Part shown: positions 47,841 through 59,100 of the stretch, one piece after another
Position numbering within the stretch: position 1 is the stretch's first letter
How the letters are laid out: each line of letters starts with the position of its first letter
Origin: Macrolepiota albuminosa
Taxonomy: Eukaryota; Basidiomycota; Agaricomycetes; Agaricales; Agaricaceae
Reading direction: 5' to 3'
Assembly (NCBI GenBank): GCA_027475525.1
Contig: JAMWFC010000114.1
Coordinates: 668,304-732,303 of the forward strand
DNA length: 64,000 nucleotides
The notes under the pieces: generated by a model
The model's input: the letters and a program-made list of their open reading frames with translations, nothing else
The model's database searches: none
Told to the model about the DNA's origin: nothing
Program-made: the position numbers and the translations under genes

Positions 47841-49078
47841 CGCTTCCTAGAGCCCAGAGGTGCACGGCGGTTGAGGGGTGGTCTTCGGGCCCCGGGAAGG
47901 TCATGGTGAGCGTCCTCCAGTCGATGTCGGGGTTCGTGTCGCGCAGCCAGGGTAGTCCCAGCACCATCGGGGTCGATTCGTGAAGTCGCGTGACCAGGAA
48001 GTCGGAAGTGAACTCGTAGTTGTTGTCCAGGGTCACGCGTCCCGAGTGAGACCTTTGGATGGGGCCGGAGGAGGAGGGGGTGCCGTCGAGGCGCTGCAGG
48101 CGGAGGGGCTGGTCGAGGGAGTGTGAGACCTTTGGATGGGGCCGGAGGAGGAGGGGGTGCCGTCGAGGCGCTGCAGGCGGAGGGGCTGGTCGAGGGAGTT
48201 GTGGGGGAGGTCAAGGGCGTCGCTGATGAAAACCCCGGTGGCTCCGCTGTTGATAAGGGCCGATATTGGTCCCGGGGCGCTGTCCAGCCTGGCATTGATG
48301 ACGAAGGATCGGGACGAACGAGACTGGAGTCCGGGGGGTGGTGGGGGCTCGTCCGGGGGGTCCTTCGGGGTTGGATTTGAGGAGTGGGGGATGTCGAAGG
48401 GGAGTTGCTGGTCGTCGGGGGTCGGGTCCCGGGTCAGGCGAAGGGTGAGGTGTCGCCAATCGATGCGGGGGTTAGTGTCTCGGAGCCACGGGAGCCCTAG
48501 GACCAGGGGTGCGGAAGGGTGGAGTTTGGTTATCAACATCCGGAGGGTGTGAGTCTGTCCGTTGGCGAAGGTGACAGGACCAGGGGTGCGGAAGGGTGGA
48601 GTTTGGTTATCAACATCCGGAGGGTGTGAGTCTGTCCGTTGGCGAAGGTGACGGGCATACACACAAAATGAGTGATGTCCCCCGCCGTAAAGGCGTCGCC
48701 GTCGAAGAGGCAGAGCCGTACCGGGACCGGGAGTCGCTGGGCGGGTTCCGGGGCGAGGGTAGACCACGCTTTGTCGATGAAGTTGTCGGTGGCGCCGCTG
48801 TCGACGAGGGTGTTGAGGGGAGTTCCGGAGGGGGTGAGGCAGGTTTTGAGGAGGAGGGAGTGCAAAGAGTGGGAGGGTAGATAAGCCGTGAGGGTGTCCG
48901 GTATGAGTGTCATAGAGCGAAGATGTGAGACCGGGGCGGAGAAGACGTCGGGGTCGATTCTGCGATTTAGGGCGTCTTCCGGGTCTAAATCGCCGGGTCG
49001 TTTTCCGAATACTCGTAGGTGGCGTCCTCCCCTTCGAAGGTCCAGGTGGCACGTCCCATGACCTGTCGTTTGGGGCAC
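47841..49078 (-). CDS. Tandem retropepsin-like domains of element C
   Basis: Two homologous protease domains follow each other. First: [18 protein letters not shown] near 48790, later [20 protein letters not shown]. Second: [20 protein letters not shown] near 48250, later [20 protein letters not shown]. The catalytic Asp of the first is Asn in the second. The frame is open from 49078, overlapping the end of gag by about 90 bases in a different register, which would fit a -1 ribosomal frameshift. 77-bp duplications at 48046 and 48501 interrupt it. Confidence 0.75.
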
Positions 49079-51273
49079 TCGGAGATGAAATGATCTTTCT
49101 CACCACAGAGTATGCAGACACCCTCCCTTCTCCGTCGTTCCTGCACATCCGTTGGGACTTCGATCCAGGGTCGTCCCTTCTTTTGAAGCCGGTTGGCTCG
49201 GAGGGCCTCCTCGTCCCGTTCGTCGTCGAAGTCGAAGTCTTCCAGGGTCGTCCCTTCTTTTGAAGCCGGTTGGCTCGGAGGGCCTCCTCGTCCCGTTCGT
49301 CGTCGAAGTCGAAGTCTTCGGGTCTTCCGGGGTTCCTCGGGGCTTGGCACGTCGCCTGGGTCGTGGGCGGCCACGGCGGCGTTGAGTTGGGCCTGGGGCG
49401 GGCGCCGCTGCCGGGGTTAGCATTGGGCGGGCCGCGACTCACCGGGGGTCGGCCGCCAGGGAACGCGGGGGGACCGGGGTTCCGACCTTGGGGGTTGGGG
49501 GCTTCGCCGGAGGGCCAAGGGGGTCCTCCTCTAGGGTTCCAGGGGGGTCGGGAATTTGAATACTCGCTGCGGTCTTCCCAGTAGCGTTGGTCGATCTGCA
49601 TGACGAGGGCCTTGTATCCGTCGTAGGAGGGTTGTTTCGGGGCGAGTCGGAGGACGTCCTTGATACGTTGTGGGAGGGCGCGGCGGAGGGCGTACCGGAG
49701 GGCGCTGTAATTCCAACCTGTCTCGTAAGCTTCCTTTTCAAAACGTACGATGAAGGTTGTGAAACGTTCTTCAGAGCGCATCCGGAGGTTGAAGAGGTTG
49801 TCCTCGGCCTCGGCCACGGTGTCGTATATCCCGAATTTCCCGGAGAACTCGTCGACAAAGGCTTGCCAGCGAGCGAGTGCCGGGTTGTTGGGGTCGAACT
49901 GGATGAGGGCCGTGTAGTGATCGAAGGCGATCCCCTGGAGGTATGATGCGGCAAAGGCCACCCGGGAGCTGTCAACCTGAAACGTGAGCGGCTTTGCCTG
50001 GAACGTATTGAGACACTGAGTGAGGAAGGTACACCATTTTCGGGGGTCCTGGCCCGTGAAAGCGTTGGGCTTTTGGATGTCCAGTCGTCCTTCGCGGGCG
50101 AGGGCGTCGCGAGCGTTGTCCGGTCCGGCAGCGTTGCGGGGAGGGGGGCCAGCATTGTAATAGTAGTAATAGTGATTACCCCCCCCTCCTTGAGGAGGAA
50201 AAGCACCAAGTTGCGGGGAGGGGGGCCAGCATTGTAATAGTAGTAATAGTGATTACCCCCCCCTCCTTGAGGAGGAAAAGCACCAAGGGTGGGGCCCCAC
50301 CCGCCAGGAGGTCCCCCTCCGGGTGGCTCACCTGGGGGTCCACGCCCAGGAGGTCCGTTGTCCCAAGGGGGTTCGTTCCTGCCAGGAGGGGGCCCGGGTC
50401 TCCACGCAGGGAGTGGCGGGGGTGGAGGGCCTGGGGGTCGTCCTCGGGATTCAGCTGGGGGTGGCGGAGGCGGTCGGGGAGGGTTCGGCGGTGTCGGGTT
50501 GGGCGGAGGGGGGTTAGGTGCTGGGTCGGGTGCCGGGTTGCACGGGAGACGTTCAATCCGGGAGGGTCGGGCTTGCATCGGAGGTCGCGGGGGGTTCCGT
50601 AGGTCAAAGTGGGGCGGCAGATCGCGGTGGAAGTTGCGCTCCGGGAGGGCCGGGGCGGACGTGGGGGGTGGTGCTGGTGCCGGGGCGGGCACGGGCGCGG
50701 GACGTTGTTCGTTGTTGTCGCGTGTGAGCTTGTCAATGTAGCATAGCGTGTCGTCCGTACTAGGGGTGTCCACCCGGGCTCTACCGGGGTTCGTCGGGGG
50801 CGGGGGTCGGGCGTTGTCCATTCGTGGGAGGGGTTCCAGGGGTCTCTGGGGCTGCCCCCAGGTCTCGAAGGTACTAGGAACGGAGTTAGCCCTGCGGCGA
50901 GTTGACAAGCCTACCGTGCGAGCAGCGGGTTGATCGAAGAGGCCTCCAGTCAGGTTGAGGGACCGTAATATGGCTGAGGCGTTCTGCCGTTCTTCCCGTT
51001 GTCGTTGCTCCGGAGTGGGGACCGTGGGGGCTGCCGGGACTGCTGGGGCCGGTTCCGGGGGTTCCCGTCGAATGTGAATCGAGCGACCTGGGTCCGCGGG
51101 GTTGTTGAGGGGCCGAGGGGAGGGGGACGCGTGGACTTCGTCGAGCAGCTGCTGTAATTCTTCCCGGAGGATCGTATTGCGTTGAGGGGCCGAGGGGAGG
51201 GGGACGCGTGGACTTCGTCGAGCAGCTGCTGTAATTCTTCCCGGAGGATCGTATTGTGCCTATACTTTACCAT
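48985..51273 (-). CDS. Gag of element C
   Basis: ATG at 51273 (MVKYRHNTILREELQQLLDE). A long Pro-rich segment (APAPAPPPTSAPALPERNFH) precedes the capsid-like part: LDIQKPNAFTGQDPRKWCTF, FAASYLQGIAFDHYTALIQF, FVDEFSGKFGIYDTVAEAED, RSEERFTTFIVRFEKEAYET. A nucleocapsid knuckle [19 protein letters not shown] (C-x2-C-x4-H-x4-C) follows, and an acidic end stops at 48985. Four 77-bp duplications (49165, 50134, 51104, 51301) are the main reason the frame looks broken. Confidence 0.8.
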
Positions 51274-51303
51274 GGTTTGCTCCGGGAGTTCTCCTCACGT
51301 GAG

Positions 51304-52132
51304 GCGATCCCCGAATTCGACCAGGCAGTGAGCCCATTCCTCTGGAGTGCCTTCGAAGTCGTCGTGTCCGAATTCGTGAGGCGATCCCCGAATTCGACCA
51401 GGCAGTGAGCCCATTCCTCTGGAGTGCCTTCGAAGTCGTCGTGTCCGAATTCCACGAGCAGCATCCTTGTCTGTTGCGCGAAGTTCTCTGGCGAGATCCT
51501 GAGGGAGCGGAGTGCCTCGTCCCGTTGCCATTCATACTCCTCGAGGCGTCATCGTCCCATTGGCGAGGGAGGGGTTTGAGCGGGTGGAGCGGCAGCCGGG
51601 TAATGACGGGGGGATAGTCGGGGTAGGGGGGCCCTCGGGTTCTCGGGGTTGGGGGACGGGGCGCTAATAACCGTAGTAGGGGGTGGGTGCGAAGGGGCCC
51701 TCGCTGGGGGGAATCGGGCGAGGTCCGCTGGGTACAGGTGGGGTCTCCGGCAGGCCCCCGGGGATGCTCCGGTACGAGGGGTGGGGGGAATCGGGCGAGG
51801 TCCGCTGGGTACAGGTGGGGTCTCCGGCAGGCCCCCGGGGATGCTCCGGTACGAGGGGATCTCCACGGGTCGTGCCATGGCTAAATTGGGCGGAGGGGCC
51901 CAGCTGGCTGAGGGCCCCAGGTCGTAGAGGGACGGGTCGGGGGCCCAGTGGCGGTGGAGATATGGAGGGGAGGAGCCCAGCTGGCTGAGGGCCCCAGGTC
52001 GTAGAGGGACGGGTCGGGGGCCCAGTGGCGGTGGAGATATGGAGGGTCGTACGGGAGAGGTGGATAGACGGGGCGGGGGTCTGCGTGGAGTAGTGCTCGG
52101 GTACCGGGCGTCCGTAAGGGTCAGTCTGGTAC
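51304..52132 (-). other. Pro-rich leader / upstream ORF region of element C
   Basis: Minus-strand frames encode a Pro/Ser/Arg-rich stretch (RPVEIPSYRSIPGGLPETPP, NPENPRAPLPRLSPRHYP) and then EEWAHCLVEFGDRLT with a stop just before the gag ATG. Three 77-bp duplications (51301, 51711, 51899) obscure the frame. It may be an upstream gag exon or a separate small ORF. Confidence 0.4.
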
Positions 52133-52403
52133 TGTAGCGTAGTCCGCTATGTGGCGTTGGCCACATAGCTTTACTTACTGTATATTAGTACATATTATAT
52201 TATATTTATTATAATATAATATTTATTTACATTCGTATATAATTAGTTACTCAGCTGCTTACAAAGCAGCTTATTTTGTTGTAAACTACATTGTCAATAG
52301 ACCGGTCTGGTCTGATTCAGTGTTGTGTGCACACTAAGCTCTCTCAAATTCGTAACTTCGTTACATTTTTTTGAATCCGCCAGCTAGGATCTATTGCCTA
52401 GCA
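52133..52403 (+). repeat. 5' LTR of element B
   Basis: Starts TGTAGCGTAGTCCGC. Identical to 63768-64000 up to 52365. The true right end is not fixed because the 3' copy is cut; CTAGCA at 52398-52403 is one candidate. It includes a perfect 9-bp hairpin (52147-52155 with 52160-52168) and others (GTAAC...GTTAC). Confidence 0.85.
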
Positions 52404-52496
52404 TCCGACGTCAGTCGTTGAGTTCGTTGACAGAACTCTATCAGCTTCTCGAGCTTCTTGCACAGCCACACCGTGCAAATTTCAAACAGGGGATTG
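52404..52496 (+). other. Leader of element B, primer-binding site not recognised
   Basis: No TGG complementary to a tRNA 3' CCA directly follows the likely LTR end. Two stem-loops (GAGTTC...GAACTC, TTGCAC...GTGCAA) lie before the gag ATG. A Tf1-like self-primer is one possibility. Confidence 0.35.
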
Positions 52497-55400
52497 ATGA
52501 GTAATCCCATACCTGCAGCGCCCACTGACGGCGGGCGAAATGCCCACGACCTATGGGGAGACCCAGCAGACACCCAGGACGCGTCTGCGTCCAATGCGGG
52601 TCAGGTAAGACCCAAGGCTCGAGACCGAGGTCAGAGTGCCGACCTGGCCGGGAATGAGAGCGAGGCCCGGAGAGCTGAAAGCTCACAGCAGGACGGCCCG
52701 CAACGCCTCCAAGACAAGATGCCCGGGGGATTAACGCCCCCAGTTACGCAGTTGCCAGGACACAGCAGGACGGCCCGCAACGCCTCCAAGACAAGATGCC
52801 CGGGGGATTAACGCCCCCAGTTACGCAGTTGCCAGGAGACCGCGACGGTCTAGCCGATTGGCTTCCAAAGGACCCCCGCAGGACGGCCGACAGTTAACCA
52901 GCGCCTATGGCGCCCCAGGAGACGCTGAGTCGTCAGTACGGACTGGGAGAACCCTCCCTGCGAACCGGAGCAGTGGGACCAGGCGGTCCACAGCGGGTCC
53001 AATGCCTTCTAAAGTAGCGGAAGCCCGCTTAGAAGAGGTACCGGAGGAGGCTGCAAGGCCTGAAGGATACCGCGCGGAAGATCGATTTCCGCGCACACCA
53101 GCAGTGGAGGAAGCTCAGGAGGTTGTAGAACTTCCAGAGGAGGTGATGGAGTCGTCAAGTGACGACGACGTCGGAGCAGAGGAACAGCGGCTGAAAACCG
53201 CGTACACCGTGCGCTTGCGGGTGTTCTGGGACTTGCACCCAGAGGTGATGAAATACACCACCCAAGCGCGACTCGAGCGCTACGCGTCAGCCCATATAGT
53301 AGCACTTAGGCGACAAGGGCACGAAGTGCCCAATGTATTCAGTACGAAATATACTGATTTAATGGTGAGAGTGCTCACTATGGAGCTGCAAATGTATGTG
53401 CAGCGTAAGGCCACACGACAATCGGGGGTCTCGACCCCCTGGAGCCACACGTCCGAAGAATGCTCGGCACGACGCAATCAAGACGTCGGAATCGAGCTAG
53501 TGGAGGCACTAGCACGGGCGCAAGAAGTGCCCGAAGTAAGACCGGTGAGTACTTTTTATACTCCAGCAGGACAAGGGTGGCGTGAGGAGCCCCCGCACAT
53601 GCGTAACCATGACCGTAGGACAGATATGTCAGGTCCGGATGGGCACGATAGCACTGTGCTCAAAGTGGAAAGCGAGGCATCCGTGATGCCGTTAGGACAG
53701 ATATGTCAGGTCCGGATGGGCACGATAGCACTGTGCTCAAAGTGGAAAGCGAGGCATCCGTGATGCCGTGTGCCCATGGCCGAAACGTTGAGCGACAGAG
53801 TCGCGTATCAACGTATGCGCAATGGCGACCTCAGGACTAAGGGACAGTCCCTTATAGACGATCAGGGCATCGTATTCGAGGGCACTAAGCCCATTGACGA
53901 GATGCGTCGTCAATTCGTCACGCAGGGTCAGGAGAATCAAGCTTCTCCAGGTCCAGGGCGGCGCAACGATCATGATCGAGGAGACTTCCTCGATCGAGAT
54001 GGCGCCACGAGACGTGATGTCCCTGGTAACGGCCGGGATGACGGCCCTAGGTCGATTCCTCGAGACTCGATCGAGATGGCGCCACGAGACGTGATGTCCC
54101 TGGTAACGGCCGGGATGACGGCCCTAGGTCGATTCCTCGAGACAGGGCAATTATGCCCACAGTCGAGGAGGCTCGGGACGTCCCCCGCAAGGTGGACGGG
54201 GAAAGTCACTTCCCCATGCCGCTGACTTGGCGACTAGATCCCCGGGTCAGCGGGAAGCCATCCGAATGCATCGTGAGGAAAGTCACTTCCCCATGCCGCT
54301 GACTTGGCGACTAGATCCCCGGGTCAGCGGGAAGCCATCCGAATGCATCGTGAGCCATGCACGATCGCCTGCATCGAGTAGTCGATGATGCCCTGGGCGT
54401 AACCTTACGGTTACCAGACGGAGTGAAGCTGCGTAAAGCAGACAGTAGGCACATTCGCGCCTATACAGGCGCGTCCAAGTTCAGCGACCTGGAAGATTGG
54501 GCGATGGATGTATGCACCCATCTTGCCATGTGCTTATACGGAGGTGACCGTATGGAACGAGAACGAATTTTCGTTCTGCCTGAGTTCTTGGCCGGAGAGG
54601 CCATGGGTTGGTTTCGACGGGCAGTACTGCACGTCAATCGTGTCCAATATGACTGGACGTTTAAAGGAGTCCTTACAGGACTGTACGATCGATTCGTACA
54701 CCCCTCAACGCTCCAGGATGCAAGGCGGGACTTCCAGTCCGCCAAGTACTTACAGGACTGTACGATCGATTCGTACACCCCTCAACGCTCCAGGATGCAA
54801 GGCGGGACTTCCAGTCCGCCAAGTACCGAGAAGTTGGGAGTACAAGGGTTCTATGATACCCTTAATGACCATGCCCAGAACATGGCAGTATACCCGGACG
54901 GGTATACAATGCTCGAAACGTTCTTGGATGGCATTCCAGCGGATATGCGCCGCTATTTGATACGTGAGGACGGCTTGTCCCCAGAAGTCAACGATGTGGA
55001 AGAATTCGTGGCATATGCCATCCGGTATGAGCAGTCTCTGAAGACTGCTAACCACTACGAACATCGGAGTGGACACAAAGGGGGATCCAGGCGACTACCG
55101 CCTGGTGGGACGCCCTCACGGGGTCAGCATGTGGGGACCTTCCTGGCCAAGAAGACCGATTTGGATCGTGACCGCAACACGCGGTTTGTTGTACGCAAGA
55201 CCCCTGTTGCGAACCGAGGGCGGAGCCGCCCACGCCCAGAGCGGGCGCTGGACGGAGAACGTCCTAAATCAAGGCCGGACTTCAAACCGGCCAACCCACC
55301 AGGTCAGTCGGGGACTTGTTTCGCGTGTGGCCAACCAGGCCACTACGCTACCAACTGCCCTGCGAAGCCAGGACCCCCGAGGAAGGGGTATACACCCCGC

Positions 55401-56186
55401 GCCCACCTTCGAGCTGCACATACTGCAGCCGCGAGTGGGAGTGACGGAGACGTATCTGCCGATTCTGAGGCGGAGAACCCCACAAACGACCAGGAGCCCC
55501 CAGAGGAGGCATCGGGCGCCGAGCCCGAGAGTGTGGTCGTGGAGGGGGAGGAGTACGTCACAGTCGACGTATATGACGACGTCTACAACAATGAGTATTA
55601 CAGTCGCGACAGCGACTCTGAGTGCCTAGCGGCGATGACGGATTGGCCGTCCGCAAATGACCCCGAACGGAATAACGTGGTTCGGATGAAGAAGGTGACC
55701 CTTCGTCGTGCAGAGGGCACTTTGCAGCGCCCTACATTGAAGCGAGCAGACAAGGAGTGCCTGGTCTCGTATGTGGACGTAGACGGCCACAAGGCATGGA
55801 CCCTATGGGACTCTGGGAGTACCACATCGGGCATAACGCCCCAGTTCGCCCATGTGTACGGAATATCCGTGCAGGAGTTGGATACGCCATTGGCGTTACA
55901 GCTGGGCACCGTAGGGAGCCGAGCCATGGTGCAGTACGGGACAAATGTGAATGTCCAAACGCCGGGCTCACGTAGCCGTGAATACATGGATGTAGCGAAC
56001 TTCGATCGCTACGATATGATACTGGGAACGCCATTCATGCGGCGTAACAAAGTCATACTAGACTTTGACCAATGTCAGGTACTGGTGAATGGGAAAGTGA
56101 TCCCAGCCGAACGAGCAACAGCAGACGACACTGATAATCGTCTGCGACGTCATCGCACTACGGAGAAACGCAAGGACTCTCCATGA
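52497..56186 (+). CDS. Gag-protease polyprotein of element B
   Basis: ATG at 52497 (MSNPIPAAPTDGGRN), conserved in element A. Blocks in order: acidic/disordered N-terminus; KTAYTVRLRVFWDLHPEVMK near 53195; YTGASKFSDLEDWAMDVCTH, ERIFVLPEFLAGEAMGWFRR and VQYDWTFKGVLTGLYDRFVH (capsid-like) near 54460-54700; AYAIRYEQSLKTANHYEHRS; CCHC knuckle CFACGQPGHYATNCP near 55320; acidic linker; protease KAWTLWDSGSTTSGITPQFA near 55800 and YDMILGTPFMRRN near 56010. The frame is broken by duplications at 52684, 53616, 53989, 54200 and 54672, several followed by loss of 1-2 bases relative to element A. Discounting those leaves one frame of roughly 1,100 codons to the TGA at 56184. Confidence 0.85.
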
Positions 56187-59100
56187 CTTGGCCGGCGCAG
56201 AGTGCCGACCGTGGAGGATGGGGAGGAGGAAGTGCAGGCTATGCCTGGACTAAGCGCAGACCACAACGTGGTAATGATGAGCGAGGAGGAGTATCAAGCC
56301 TCCAAGAGGAGCAACGAGCGAATAATCGCTCCCGAGATTCGAGGCGCAAGGCCTCCAGACAAACGCCATCGCAAGGCGAGACAACGGGAGGACTCAGTGG
56401 ACGTATGCCCACCTACGTCCTCACGAGTCAAGTTGGAAGACTTGAAAGACAGCACTCGAGAGGCGGAAGCCTCAGTAGAGGGGGACACACGGTCTCTATG
56501 GGAACGACCAGCTCCCCTACCGGAGTACGACTGGGCATACGACCCCCGAATGCCGCAAGAGTGGAACGAGCTGGTGGCAGCCACGTGTGCGCGAAATGCG
56601 CACCAGAGACGGATGACCGTCAAACCAGTGTATCGCCAGCCAGCCCCGGACGAGGTATCCGTAGCGTACTCGCTTGTACGTGAGGGAAGAAGCCTCGTGG
56701 CTTGTAAGGCAGCGGTAGCGGGTGCCCCGCTGAGACTACATATACCTGATGACAGTGTCAATCGGGTGCTCGCAATGCGAGAACAGTACGCGCCGCCGCC
56801 TCGGCCACCCTCAGAGACGGTGGAAGTACTTCCCCCGGTACGCATGAAGGGGAAGCAGAAGGCGACAAGCCTTCGTGAGGAAGATATCCCTCGGTTGCGT
56901 CAGCAATGGCAAGAAGAATTTGCCGACATGGTCAATGGGACCAAGGAGGAGCTCCCGCCGTGGCGGGAGGTGAACCATGAGATTAATCTCATAGACGAGA
57001 ACAAGCAGTATAAGTACCACTTGCCGCGCTGTCCGCGCGCCCTCCAGGAGCAACTACGCGATAAGACTAATCGCTACTTGAATGCTCAATGGTGGTCCCC
57101 ATGCACCACCGCTCAAGCTGCACCGTTATTGTGCATCCCGAAGAAGGATGGAACCCTTCGAACAGCTCTTGATGCGCGTCAGCGCAATGACAATACCATA
57201 AAGGATGTAACTCCTTTACCAGATCAAGAGGTGATCCGGGAAGACGTGGCTCGGGTCAGCGCAATGACAATACCATAAAGGATGTAACTCCTTTACCAGA
57301 TCAAGAGGTGATCCGGGAAGACGTGGCTCGGCGAAGTATCGCTCGAAGATTGACCTTACTGACGCTTACGAGCAGGTGCGCATTCGCACCGAGGACGTAC
57401 CCAAGACCGTATTTGCGTCGATCATGGGTACATTCACGAGCAATATAATGCAGATTGGAGACTGCAATGCTCCAGCAACTTTCCAGAGGCTAATGACCTC
57501 TATCTTCCGAGACGTAATAGGACGTTTCATGCACGTCTACTTAGATGACATATTCATCTACTCGGATACCATGGAGGAGCATGAGCAGCACCTCAGAGTC
57601 GTATTCGAACGACTGCGCAAGTACAAGTTGTACTTGAAGTGGAAAAAATGTGAGCTCTACGCTCAGAGTATAGACTGCCTAGGGCATGTCATAGACGAGC
57701 GGGGTATCCACCCTGATCAGGACAAGCTCGATCGTATTCGGGAGTGGCGCACGCCCCGAAACTACAATGACATCCAACGATTCGTTGGCCTTGTCAACTA
57801 CATATCGAGCTTCTTGCCCGATGTCACAGCCTATACTGGGCCACTTATGGCCATGACGCAGAACGGGTCACCGTTCAATTGGAGGCCGTTGCACCAGCGG
57901 TGCTTCGAGATGGTCAAACGGATCTGTACGAAGACTCCGGTGATTCGACCAATCGACCCTAGACGGGACGAGCCAATATGGCTCATTTGCGACGCGTCCA
58001 AGACAGGCGTCGGGGCCATGTACGGCCAGGGAAGCAGCTGGCAGACGTGCCGCCCAGCAGGGTTCATGTCGAAGAAGTTTACAACGGCCCAGCAAAACTA
58101 TGCAGTGCACGAGTTGGAGACTCTTGCCATACTCGAGGCTCTCCTCAAGTGGGAGGATAAGCTGATGGGATACCCCATCCACATCATAACGGACCACAAG
58201 GCCCTTGAGTTCTTTAAAACTCAGGTGAACTTGTCGCCGTGTCAGCGACGGTGGATAGACTACATGTCGAGATACCAGTTCGACATCACCTATGTTAAAG
58301 GTGAACTCAACAAAGTGGCAGACTGCTTGTCACGCTACTTTGAGAGTGATGTAGTCGGGGAGGCTCACGAGCCTCATGAGTATGTGCAGGCAGACTGCCG
58401 CATAGACCCTGATGGAGAGGATTTACCTCTCCACCGATACCAGGAGCTCAGGGAGCATGTCCTGGAAGTACGCGCTATGCGTGACGATGAACGGAGGCGA
58501 AGCACTCGCCTCAGAGAGCAGCGTGAAGAACGGGACGTAGCCGCCCAGTTGCTCAAGGAGCATGAAACCGTGGACCCAGCATCCACTAGGGAGCACGAGC
58601 GCCACGATGTACCCGTTACGCTTGCGGAGATGCTCGAAGGCGAATTGCCTTCATCCCAGCCTCCTAGCCTGGTCAATGACGACTTCCGGCAGGAGGTGGT
58701 GCAGGACTATGGCGATGATCCTCTCTTCGCCGAGATAATCGCCAATCCTGCAATGACGACTTCCGGCAGGAGGTGGTGCAGGACTATGGCGATGATCCTC
58801 TCTTCGCCGAGATAATCGCCAATCCTGCGACCATCCTCGGTTCAGGCATGAGCCTGGTGGACTCATCACGACGGAGAACCGTCAAGGGGTGGCAGTGGTA
58901 TGCCTCCCCCGTACGCGGGTCTTGGACCAGGCCCATGCCCTGGTGGGGCACTTTGGTGCCGCCCGGACATTGGGCTACATCCGGCCCGTACGCGGGTCTT
59001 GGACCAGGCCCATGCCCTGGTGGGGCACTTTGGTGCCGCCCGGACATTGGGCTACATCCGGCATGGTATTGGTGGCCACGTATGGCCCAAGAAGTGACTA

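Larger units (their letters stand above)
40810..52132 (-). mobile_element. Element C: chromodomain Ty3/gypsy retrotransposon with antisense accessory gene
   Basis: Minus-strand order from the right: Pro-rich leader, gag, tandem proteases, RT, RNase H, integrase, chromodomain; then a plus-strand spliced gene, polypurine tract and 3' LTR at the left end. The 5' LTR is absent on the right because element B starts at 52133, so B probably inserted into C. The sequence is very GC-rich. Nineteen 77-bp duplications lie within it. At least two C-to-T type stops (near 45911 and 45502) suggest it no longer makes full pol. Confidence 0.85.

Noticed and set aside
41100..52100. Dozens of long overlapping ORFs on both strands
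   Set aside because: Very high GC with few stops gives shadow ORFs; only frames with conserved motifs or clean introns were kept.
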